Part shown: positions 1-6,151 of the stretch, in pieces | How the letters are laid out: each line of letters starts with the position of its first letter | Position numbering within the stretch: the stretch's first letter is position 1 | Origin: Fimbriimonadaceae bacterium | Lineage (GTDB): Bacteria > Armatimonadota > Fimbriimonadia > Fimbriimonadales > Fimbriimonadaceae | Assembly (NCBI GenBank): GCA_022842565.1 | Contig: JALHPH010000045.1 | Location: forward strand, 1-9,058 | Length of the DNA: 9,058 bases | Direction: 5' to 3' | Translations under genes and position numbers: made by a program | Notes under the pieces: model-generated | Database searches by the model: none | What the model was told of the DNA's origin: nothing | The model's input: only the letters and a program-made list of their open reading frames with translations

Positions 1-481
1 GGCCAGTAGCGTCCTGGTGGACCGCCAACAGGGCCGGAACGCCCTGGCCTTGCTGATACAGCGCGCGGATGCCGGCTCCGGCGCCCTTTGGGGCCACCAG
101 GGCCAGGTCCACCCCCTCAGGTGGTTTGATGAGGCCGTACACCGCCGCGAAGCCATGAGCAAGCAGCAGCGTCTGCTCGGGCCTCAGGAAATCCTTGATA
201 CTTCTGGTGAAAATTTCTCCGAGCGCCACATCGGGGAGCGCGAGCATAAGGACATCCGCCGCGGCTGTGGCCTGTTCCAGCGGCTGGGGGGTAAAGCCAT
301 CTTCTATGGCAAGCTCGTAGCCCTTGCCATCGCGCTGACCCACGATGACATCAAGGCCGGAGTCACGTAGATTGAGGGCATGGGTGCGGCCCTGATTGCC
401 GTAACCCAGCACCGCGACCTGCAGACCAGCAAGGGCGCTACCGTCCAGCTGGCTGATGTCGAGGAATTGAAAGCGCTCCAT
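1..481 (-). CDS. ilvC: Ketol-acid reductoisomerase, N-terminal part (gene runs off the left edge)
   Basis: Reading leftward from the ATG at 481-479, 160 codons are open to the window edge, so the C-terminal knotted helical domain is not visible. The visible part is the Rossmann NADP(H)-binding domain of acetohydroxyacid isomeroreductase, which converts 2-acetolactate or 2-aceto-2-hydroxybutyrate to the dihydroxy acids in valine, leucine and isoleucine synthesis. Seen motifs are GYGNQGRTHALNLRDSG (residues 26-42, dinucleotide-binding turn), LAHGFAAVYG (107-116, with the conserved His109), LIKPPEGVDLALVAPKG (117-133) and GVPALLAVHQDATG (147-160). The sequence is somewhat divergent: GNQG replaces the usual GSQG and the cofactor-loop region reads VGQRDGKGYE. 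It starts 9 nt after the aroA stop, in the same frame, with no clear Shine-Dalgarno, suggesting translational coupling. Linkage to aroA and tyrA rather than ilvBN is unusual. The family call is firm; cofactor preference cannot be told. Confidence 0.93.
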   Translation of the reverse strand, partial: MERFQFLDISQLDGSALAGLQVAVLGYGNQGRTHALNLRDSGLDVIVGQRDGKGYELAIEDGFTPQPLEQATAAADVLMLALPDVALGEIFTRSIKDFLRPEQTLLLAHGFAAVYGLIKPPEGVDLALVAPKGAGAGIRALYQQGQGVPALLAVHQDATG

Positions 482-490
482 TGCGAGCTA

Positions 491-1756
491 TTACACCCGC
501 TGAAGGCGGTCGAGCTCTTGAAAGAACCCGGGGAAGCTGGTCTGAACCGCCTCGGTACCGCTCAGAACGGTGGTGCCCACTCCGATGAGGCCAGCGACAG
601 CGAAGGCCATCGCGATGCGGTGATCGAGCTGTGCATCGATGGCCGCGCCTGTTAGCGTCGTCGGACCCTCAATGATCAAGCCGTCTTCGGTCGCCTCGAC
701 GCTTGCGCCCATCGCCCGCAATCCGGAAGTGACCAGCGCAATACGGTCGCTTTCCTTCACCCTGAGTTCGCGCGCATCGCGGATGATGGTGGTGCCGTGG
801 CACTGGGTGGCGAGCACCGCTAGGACCGGGATTTCGTCGATCAGCCTCGGCACGAGATTGCCCTCAATCAGAAAGGGCTTGAGGGCAGATCGAAATGCGC
901 AAGTGATGCTGCCGAGCGGCTCGTTCAGTTCCGATTCATTCTCAGCCACGCTGAAGTCGGCACCGGCTTGCTGCAAAACATCGAGCAGCCCGGTCCGAGT
1001 TGGGTTCAAACCAACGTGCTGCAGCTCAATCCGGCTGCCCGGCACCATCGCCGCCGCGACGGCAAAGAATGCGGCGCTGCTGATGTCGCCCGGCACGCTG
1101 AACTGGAATCCATCCCACGCGTCGGTTCGGCTGATTGTGACCCGGAGCCCGTCGCTGCGCAAGGGCACTCCGAGCGCGGTGAGCATCCGCTCGGTGTGGT
1201 CCCGGCTCAGGCTAGGTTCCGTCACACTGGTCTCCCCTGCCGCGCATAACCCAGCCAGGAGGATTGCGCTTTTGACCTGGGCGCTTGCCACCGGCGAGTT
1301 GTAATCAATGGCGGTGAGCTCCGCGCCCTTGATGCGAAGGGGAGCCGTGTCGCCCTCAAGTTGCGCACCCATTTGCCGCAGCGGGAGCGCCACACGGCCC
1401 ATCGGGCGTTTGCGCAGCGAGGCATCACCATCGAGGGTTACATCAAGCGGGCGTCCAGCCAGGCAACCCGCCAAGAGCCGCATTGTCGTACCCGAGTTTC
1501 CGCAATCAAGAACCGCCGCAGGCTGCTTCCAATCTCCGCTTGGTGAAACCAAGATCTTCGCTTCAGATTGTTCAAAACCGACGCCAAGCCACGCAAGGCA
1601 GCGCATCGTGCATAGGCAATCCTCACCTAGCAGAGGGTCGAGAATGACGCTAGGGCCTTTGGCCATCGCCGCCAACATCAGGGCACGGTGGGTCAGGCTT
1701 TTGTCGCCTGGAACGCGCAATGCACCAACAAGCCCTGCGCTCTTGGTAATCCTCAC
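491..1756 (-). CDS. aroA: 3-phosphoshikimate 1-carboxyvinyltransferase (EPSP synthase)
   Basis: Transfers enolpyruvate from PEP to shikimate-3-phosphate, the sixth step of the cytoplasmic shikimate pathway. The 421 aa length is normal for the family. Motifs seen: PGDKSLTHR (residues 16-24, S3P/PEP-binding Lys19), LDCGNSGTTMRLLAG (83-97), RPMGR (117-121), SPVASAQVKSAILLAGL (154-170), LIDEIPVLA (305-313, with the catalytic-base Asp307), ELRVKESDRI (330-339, Glu335) and DHRIAMA (378-384). GNSGTTMRL and SPVASAQVKS resemble the Bacillus type more than the E. coli type, which hints at class II, but I cannot assign the class without alignment. The start is GTG at 1756-1754, overlapping the tyrA TGA as GTGA, a standard coupling arrangement. 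The gene ends in tandem in-frame stops, TAA then TAG, just before ilvC. All key residues are present, so the enzyme should be active. Confidence 0.97.
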   Translation of the reverse strand: MRITKSAGLVGALRVPGDKSLTHRALMLAAMAKGPSVILDPLLGEDCLCTMRCLAWLGVGFEQSEAKILVSPSGDWKQPAAVLDCGNSGTTMRLLAGCLAGRPLDVTLDGDASLRKRPMGRVALPLRQMGAQLEGDTAPLRIKGAELTAIDYNSPVASAQVKSAILLAGLCAAGETSVTEPSLSRDHTERMLTALGVPLRSDGLRVTISRTDAWDGFQFSVPGDISSAAFFAVAAAMVPGSRIELQHVGLNPTRTGLLDVLQQAGADFSVAENESELNEPLGSITCAFRSALKPFLIEGNLVPRLIDEIPVLAVLATQCHGTTIIRDARELRVKESDRIALVTSGLRAMGASVEATEDGLIIEGPTTLTGAAIDAQLDHRIAMAFAVAGLIGVGTTVLSGTEAVQTSFPGFFQELDRLQRV

Positions 1757-2562
1757 GGCTTCCAGGGGCGGCCCTCGATCAAGTTCTTCACGTGCTCGCT
1801 CTCCCCGTTTTCCAAGCGGTCCACCAGATGATCAATTTCACCCTGCAGCGTGCGCAAAGAACTGATGACCTCTTGCTTGTTCAGGCAGAGGATTTGTTGC
1901 CAAAGCTCTGGGTGGCTCCCGGCGACTCGGGTGGCATCGCGCCAGGATGGGCCAGCGACTTCGGGGTGGGGAAGCGATTGCGAAAGACCGACGAGCAAAT
2001 TCGCGATGGCATGCGGCAGGTGCGAGAGCAGCGCCACATGGGCGTCGTGCGCCTGCGGTGACATCTCGACCGGAAGGGCATCCAGCGCATGCACAAATTG
2101 CGTCACTCGCCGGCGCGCATCCTCGTCCGCGCCATCGGGGCAAAGAATCCAGGGCATGCCAACGAAGAGGTCGGGCCGACTGGCTGGCAAGCCGATTTCA
2201 CGCCGACCCGCCATGGGGTGGCCGCCCACAAACCGGGCGCGAAACTGCTCCGGTACCTCGTCATAGACTGTTTTCTTCACGCTCAGCGTGTCGGTGATAA
2301 CGCTCTCGGCGTTAATGTATGGCCCGAACAGTTCGAACGTCCCGCGGAGCGCTTGTGGAGGAACGGCGAAGATCCAAAGATGGATTTCGGGACCATGTAG
2401 GGCGGCGTTTAAGCGGCCCTGAATGACCCTGCGTTCCAGCGCCAGATCAAGGATTAACTCATCCGTGTCCTCGCCATAAATGCAAGCAGCAAAGCCGGAT
2501 TCCGCAAGTCCACGTGCGATCGATCCCCCTATTAACCCCAAGCCAATGATCGCAATATTCAT
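1753..2562 (-). CDS. tyrA: Prephenate dehydrogenase (TyrA-type)
   Basis: Oxidatively decarboxylates prephenate to 4-hydroxyphenylpyruvate on the way to tyrosine; arogenate as substrate cannot be excluded. The protein is 269 aa. It opens directly with a Rossmann fold, GLGLIGGSIA (residues 7-16), and the acidic EDTDE stretch (31-35) at the end of beta-2 fits NAD preference. Further family motifs are HPMAG (115-119), SHLPHAIANLL (180-190, corresponding to the catalytic His region) and SWRDATRVAGSHPELW (206-221). The segment after beta-4 reads TDTLSVKK (90-97) where TDVGSVK is usual. There is no chorismate mutase domain and no C-terminal ACT domain, so it is the short monofunctional form and likely lacks ACT-mediated tyrosine feedback. 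It begins the tyrA-aroA-ilvC cluster; its start codon lies after a 120 bp gap and no strong ribosome binding site is visible. Confidence 0.94.
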   Translation of the reverse strand: MNIAIIGLGLIGGSIARGLAESGFAACIYGEDTDELILDLALERRVIQGRLNAALHGPEIHLWIFAVPPQALRGTFELFGPYINAESVITDTLSVKKTVYDEVPEQFRARFVGGHPMAGRREIGLPASRPDLFVGMPWILCPDGADEDARRRVTQFVHALDALPVEMSPQAHDAHVALLSHLPHAIANLLVGLSQSLPHPEVAGPSWRDATRVAGSHPELWQQILCLNKQEVISSLRTLQGEIDHLVDRLENGESEHVKNLIEGRPWKP

Positions 2563-2682
2563 TCAAGCCACAAAGAAAGCGCGTTCATTTTACTTCTGAA
2601 CGGTCTGCAGACGAGCCAAGCAAGCCTTTTGAACCAGTACGGGTCGGGAGTCCGCAAATGTTTGCATGGTCCCAGGATATGG
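2563..2682. other. Gap between acuC and tyrA, possible weak promoter region
   Basis: This 120 bp holds no gene. Read on the minus strand, a TAAAAT hexamer lies about 23 nt before the tyrA start and could be a -10 box, but I see no convincing -35 at 16-18 nt. Two short palindromes occur, GTCTGCAGAC (around 2604-2613) and GCAAATGTTTGC (2654-2665). Neither is followed by a T-tract, so neither looks like a terminator. Whether tyrA is transcribed from here or by readthrough from acuC is open. Confidence 0.35.
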
Positions 2683-3753
2683 TTAGGCTACTTTTGGATG
2701 GACGAACTCGCGAAGATAGTTCACAACTGATTCAATTTCGCGTTGCCCCACATTCGGATCGTACGGATTTTCGCGATCCAGAAAGGTCGGCGTGCCCCAT
2801 TCTTGGCCCAGAGTTTCCGGCAAAAACTCTGGTACTTTGAGGCCCTCGTGGGTGAGAATTGCCGCAACCCACATGCGCGGGACGCACTCCAGACGGTAAC
2901 CGCCGCCGCCCAGAATCACTTTCGGGAGGTCCATTCGGCGCAGATCACTCACAGCAGCGAGCCACGATTGAACCGTATTCCGGACCCGGGCGAGCGGATC
3001 GTCAAAGTGCGAATCGGTGCCGTGCTGAATCACGAGCGCCTGCGGCTGGAATCGCTCCAGCGCGGGGAGGATGCCCTCACGAAAACCGTAGAGCCAGGCC
3101 GCCGCGCCTGTCTCGGGCGGGCAGATGACGTTGATGCCGTTGAAGAGCGGGCCGGTCTCTGCGGGGCTGCCGGTGCCCGGGAAGAGGGTGCGGCCATCCT
3201 GGTGGATGCTGCAGCAAAGGACTCGCGGGTCGTCCTCAAAGATCTTCTGCACGCCGTCGCCGTGGTGTACGTCGATATCCACATAAGCCACGCGGTCCCA
3301 GCGCGCAAGCAGCTCGTTAATGGCGAGTGCTGGGTCGTTGAAGATGCAAAACCCAGCTGCGCGGCTTCGGAAGGCATGATGCAGCCCCCCGGCGATGTTA
3401 TAGCCGCGCGGTGCGCCCGTCACCACGGCTTTCGCGGCGGCGATGGCGCAGCTGCAGTAGGCAAGCGTGCTCTCGAACATGCGCGGGAAAACCGGACAGT
3501 CTCCCGAACCCAATCCATGCTTGGCAAGACGCTCCCAACCGAATTTCGAAGGCGTCCTGACGACCTCAATATAGTCCTCGCTGTGTACTTTTTGAATCTT
3601 TGAAAGTAGTGCTTCTTCGGGCTGAATCAAGGCAACACCAAGTTCAGAAAGCAGGCGTCTGGTGCGGCGAAGTCTTTCGGGCCGCAGGGGGTGCTTGGGC
3701 CCGAATTCGTACTCCTCGGTGAGCGGGTGGAAGTAAAAGTGGTCGACCGCCAT
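2683..3753 (-). CDS. Histone deacetylase superfamily hydrolase, AcuC-like
   Basis: A 356 aa cytoplasmic zinc-dependent deacylase of the arginase/deacetylase fold, related to class I histone deacetylases. The active-site pieces are intact: GLHHAF (residues 123-128) gives the catalytic His125-His126 pair, GFCIFND (134-140) follows, YVDIDVHHGDGVQ (157-169) supplies metal ligands Asp161 and His163, GTDSHFDDPLA (245-255) supplies Asp247, and GGGGYRLE (282-289) carries the transition-state Tyr286. GTD replaces the common GAD. Bacterial members are often annotated AcuC, which in Bacillus deacetylates acetyl-CoA synthetase. No acuA, acuB or acsA is in view, so the substrate here (acetyl-lysine protein, polyamine or other) is unknown and no symbol is given. 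The ATG at 3753-3751 sits 38 bp from the divergent ubiA gene, with a weak AGAAAG upstream as ribosome binding site. Confidence 0.92.
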   Translation of the reverse strand: MAVDHFYFHPLTEEYEFGPKHPLRPERLRRTRRLLSELGVALIQPEEALLSKIQKVHSEDYIEVVRTPSKFGWERLAKHGLGSGDCPVFPRMFESTLAYCSCAIAAAKAVVTGAPRGYNIAGGLHHAFRSRAAGFCIFNDPALAINELLARWDRVAYVDIDVHHGDGVQKIFEDDPRVLCCSIHQDGRTLFPGTGSPAETGPLFNGINVICPPETGAAAWLYGFREGILPALERFQPQALVIQHGTDSHFDDPLARVRNTVQSWLAAVSDLRRMDLPKVILGGGGYRLECVPRMWVAAILTHEGLKVPEFLPETLGQEWGTPTFLDRENPYDPNVGQREIESVVNYLREFVHPKVA

Positions 3754-3791
3754 AGCTTTCTGCTAGCACGCAAGCCGCGAGGCCTCGTAGA
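3754..3791. promoter_or_regulatory. Compact divergent intergenic region between acuC and ubiA
   Basis: Only 38 bp separate two divergent start codons, so at least one promoter must overlap coding sequence or give a very short leader. A perfect 10-bp palindrome, CGAGGCCTCG, lies at 3778-3787 and could be an operator or chance. A TAGAAT hexamer at 3788-3793 lies exactly 7 nt before the second ATG of ubiA (3801), the spacing expected for a -10 box driving a leaderless transcript; no matching -35 is seen. Confidence 0.35.
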
Positions 3792-4703
3792 ATGCACCAG
3801 ATGGCCGTGACCGAAGCACGCGGGCTGCGCAGTTTGCGAGTGTATCTGGAAATGATCAAGATCGAGCATTCGATCTTCGCGCTTCCATTTGCGCTTATCG
3901 GGGCCATGTGGGGGGCGAGCGTTGCATCCGGCCAGCTCTGGCCGACTCCGCTCCAGATGTTTTGGATCGTGGTGGCGATGGTCACATGCCGTAGCGCGGC
4001 CATGGCGTTTAATCGCATTGCGGATCGCAGCATTGACGCCAAAAACCCGCGGACCTCCATGCGCGCGCTCCCCGCAGGGCTTCTTTCGCTACGAACCGCG
4101 AACGCCTATTTGTACGGAAGCATCGCGCTTTTCTTAGTCGCAGCCTGGCAACTCAATCCGCTGGCACTGGTGCTCAGCCCGGTGGCGCTACTCTTCACGC
4201 TCGGTTATAGCCTCAGCAAGCGGTTCACATGGCTCTGCCACTATATTCTGGGTTTTAGCTTGGGGATCGCACCAGCGGCGGCGTACCTGGCGGTGACGGG
4301 AGCGCTGCATCCGGGCATCGTGCTAATGACGATCGCGATTACGTTTTGGACGGCAGGATTCGACATCATATACGCGCTGCAAGACGATGAATTCGATCGA
4401 GGCGAGGGGCTTCATTCGATCCCCTCGAAGTTTGGGCGCAAACGAGCACTCGCGATCAGCCGCGTCTCGCACGTCGTCAGCGTGGCTTGCCTGGTCACGG
4501 CGGGCGTGCTTTTTGACGCGGGATGGTTCTTTTTCGCCGGTTGTGCTCTGGCTGCGGCGCTTTTGTGGTACGAACAAAGCTTCGTGCGTGCCGATGATCT
4601 CAGTAAGGTGAATCTTGCGTTCTTTACATTTAACGGATGGATCTCAGTAAGCGTGTTCGTTTTTGCGCTCCTTGACCGAGTGGTGGGCACATGGGCATCG
4701 TGA
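3792..4703 (+). CDS. UbiA-family prenyltransferase (4-hydroxybenzoate polyprenyltransferase-like, possibly MqnP)
   Basis: A 303 aa integral inner-membrane enzyme that attaches a polyprenyl chain to an aromatic acceptor for quinone synthesis. Both diphosphate/Mg-binding Asp-rich motifs are present: NRIADRSID (residues 74-82) in the first cytoplasmic loop and DIIYALQDDEFD (191-202) in the second, followed by LHSIPSKFGRKRA (207-219). Long hydrophobic stretches near 28-65, 104-140, 150-190 and 222-300 fit the usual eight or nine helices. The wording of the second motif resembles the bacterial 'UbiA-other' subfamily that includes MqnP, the prenyltransferase of the futalosine menaquinone route. That is family-level inference, so no symbol is given. 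Start choice: ATG 3792 has GAGG 9 nt upstream, while ATG 3801 would suit a leaderless message from TAGAAT 3788-3793. It heads a probable operon with the next three genes. Confidence 0.92.
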   Translation: MHQMAVTEARGLRSLRVYLEMIKIEHSIFALPFALIGAMWGASVASGQLWPTPLQMFWIVVAMVTCRSAAMAFNRIADRSIDAKNPRTSMRALPAGLLSLRTANAYLYGSIALFLVAAWQLNPLALVLSPVALLFTLGYSLSKRFTWLCHYILGFSLGIAPAAAYLAVTGALHPGIVLMTIAITFWTAGFDIIYALQDDEFDRGEGLHSIPSKFGRKRALAISRVSHVVSVACLVTAGVLFDAGWFFFAGCALAAALLWYEQSFVRADDLSKVNLAFFTFNGWISVSVFVFALLDRVVGTWAS

Positions 4704-5446
4704 GAGAGGATCGCCCGCAAATGGTCATCATGGCGGGCCCGAATGGCAGCGGGAAGTCCACTTGCGCCGAGTTGCTGCTCGCGCCGAGCTTCACGTTCAT
4801 CAACGCCGACATGATCGCCCAAGAGATCAGCGGCAAGCCAAGTACGACTGCAGACCTCCGTGCGGGCCGCATTCTGATTGAGCGAATGGAGCAACTTCAG
4901 GCCAAGCGACTTGATTTCGCCGTAGAGACAACCCTGAGCACCCGAAAGCTGGAAGAAAGAGTGCTGAGGCTCCGCGCGGATGGGTACGAAACTCACATGC
5001 TTTTCTTGTGGCTGCCTAGCGATGATCTAGCGGTGCAAAGAGTGGCCGCCCGGGTTCGGACGGGGGGTCACGATGTGCCCGAAGAGACGATCCGAAGACG
5101 ATTTGTACGCGGTCTCCGATTGTTTTTCAACAACTATATGGCGCTGGTGGACACCTGGAGGTTGTATGATAACTCCCGTATCGCCGACCCGCAGCTCATT
5201 GCGTGGGGAAGAAAGCAGGAAATTGTGGAAGCAAAGAAACCCGAACTCTACACACAGATCTGCTCGAAATGGCTCGAAGTCGATTTTGAGGACCCAGACG
5301 CGGTCCACCAACGGGTAACCGAAGCCGTGCGCCGAGCGGTGCGCCGCAACAAAGAGATGGGCAACCCCCTTCCGGAATGGGACGGGGAGCGAGTGAATCT
5401 GGTCGCGGCCGAGGACCTGCCGAACGATCCGGGCCACCCGGCCTAG
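4691..5446 (+). CDS. Zeta-toxin-like P-loop kinase, no visible antitoxin
   Basis: A 251 aa P-loop NTPase of the zeta-toxin/AAA_33 type. Walker A is GPNGSGKST (residues 16-24). It is followed by INADMIAQ (38-44, Asp40 in the position of the zeta substrate-binding Asp), AVETTLS (77-83), the Arg-rich lid AARVRTGGHDVPEETIRRRF (119-138) and LYDNS (158-162). Known zeta toxins phosphorylate UDP-N-acetylglucosamine and are held by an epsilon antitoxin; many solitary chromosomal relatives have no proven substrate. No small partner gene lies beside it. It overlaps the end of ubiA by 13 nt and ends 6 nt before the PLP-protein gene, so it appears locked into a housekeeping operon. The ATG at 4721 (residue 11, just before VIMAGPNG) with AGAGAGGA about 10 nt upstream is an alternative start. 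The C-terminal tail from about 220 is charged and unassigned. Confidence 0.85.
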   Translation: MGIVREDRPQMVIMAGPNGSGKSTCAELLLAPSFTFINADMIAQEISGKPSTTADLRAGRILIERMEQLQAKRLDFAVETTLSTRKLEERVLRLRADGYETHMLFLWLPSDDLAVQRVAARVRTGGHDVPEETIRRRFVRGLRLFFNNYMALVDTWRLYDNSRIADPQLIAWGRKQEIVEAKKPELYTQICSKWLEVDFEDPDAVHQRVTEAVRRAVRRNKEMGNPLPEWDGERVNLVAAEDLPNDPGHPA

Positions 5447-5452
5447 ACTAGA

Positions 5453-6115
5453 ATGACGCGCGCACAGGAGTTGGCGCAGAACTTTCGCGAATTGCAGTCC
5501 AGTATCGCAGCGGCTTGCGGGGTCGCGGGGAGGCCAACTGAGGACGTCACCCTCGTCGCCGTTAGTAAGACTTTCCCAGCGGAAGACGTGCGCATCCTCT
5601 ATGATCTGGGGCATCGGGACTTTGGCGAAAGCCGAGTCCAAGAGCTTTTACCGAAGCTCGAAGACCTGCCTGACGATATTCGTTGGCACTTTATTGGCAA
5701 GTTGCAGAGCAACAAACTCAAAAAAATTGCTTCAAATGTTGAGCTATTGCATTCGTTGGAAACTGAGTCTCAACTGCACGCCGCGAACCTAAACAGAGAG
5801 CCCTTTAGTGCGCTCATCGAAATAAACATTGCCGAAGAGCCACAAAAAAGCGGAATATTGCCCTCGGCCCTTGACAGCTTTCAGAAAAGTGTCATAGAAT
5901 GTTCAACAGTTCGACTCAAAGGGCTGATGACCATTGGACCCGCGAATCGAAATGCTGAGGAGATGCGTCTTCACTTTCGGCGACTCCGCCAACTGAGTGA
6001 AGTGCACGGAACCGGGAAGGTTCTCAGCATGGGAATGAGCGGCGATTATGCGATTGCGATCCAGGAAGGATCCACGCACATTCGGGTGGGCACTGCACTC
6101 TTTGGCGGACGTTAG
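5453..6115 (+). CDS. Pyridoxal phosphate homeostasis protein (YggS/YlmE/PLPBP family)
   Basis: A 220 aa single-domain PLP-binding TIM-barrel protein, usual length for the family, which buffers free PLP and affects amino-acid and keto-acid metabolism rather than catalysing a known reaction. Motifs: LVAVSKTFP (residues 34-42, PLP Schiff-base Lys39), FGESRVQE (57-64), WHFIGKLQSNK (78-88), LHSLE (99-103), GLMTIGP (157-163), LSMGMSGDY (191-199, phosphate binding) and GSTHIRVGTALFG (206-218). FIGKLQSNK has Lys where many members read GHLQ or GPLQ. It starts 6 nt after the preceding stop and lies directly upstream of sepF, matching the ylmE-ylmF (sepF) order of Firmicutes and other Terrabacteria. 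The middle (5701-5880) falls to about 46 percent GC by my hand count, lower than it looks elsewhere in the window, and includes an in-frame A7 run, but the reading frame is intact. Confidence 0.95.
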   Translation: MTRAQELAQNFRELQSSIAAACGVAGRPTEDVTLVAVSKTFPAEDVRILYDLGHRDFGESRVQELLPKLEDLPDDIRWHFIGKLQSNKLKKIASNVELLHSLETESQLHAANLNREPFSALIEINIAEEPQKSGILPSALDSFQKSVIECSTVRLKGLMTIGPANRNAEEMRLHFRRLRQLSEVHGTGKVLSMGMSGDYAIAIQEGSTHIRVGTALFGGR

Positions 6116-6151
6116 AATCGGTCGACCTATGGATGGGTTGAAGAAGACATC

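Noticed and set aside
17..655. Two plus-strand frames of 117 and 91 codons at the left end
   Set aside because: They lie opposite the IlvC and AroA coding sequence, which is unmistakable on the minus strand.
2654..2665. GCAAATGTTTGC inverted repeat after acuC as a terminator
   Set aside because: The stem is only 5 bp, AT-rich, and no T-tract follows on either strand.
2743..3603. 286-codon open frame on the plus strand opposite the HDAC-like gene
   Set aside because: The minus-strand frame has all HDAC catalytic motifs; the plus-strand product is low-complexity and unrecognisable.
4691..5446. Toxin-antitoxin defence module
   Set aside because: Only the kinase-like partner is present; the neighbours are housekeeping genes and no epsilon-like antitoxin or mobile-element signature is visible.
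5444..5454. TAGACT/TAGAAT just before the PLP-protein gene as a promoter
   Set aside because: The hexamer overlaps the ATG itself, no -35 is present at a usual distance, and the gene is 6 nt downstream of the previous one, so operon transcription explains it better.
5720..5726. A7 run inside the PLP-protein gene as a programmed frameshift or slippage site
   Set aside because: The gene reads through intact in one frame, no alternative-frame product of interest follows, and no downstream stimulatory structure was seen.
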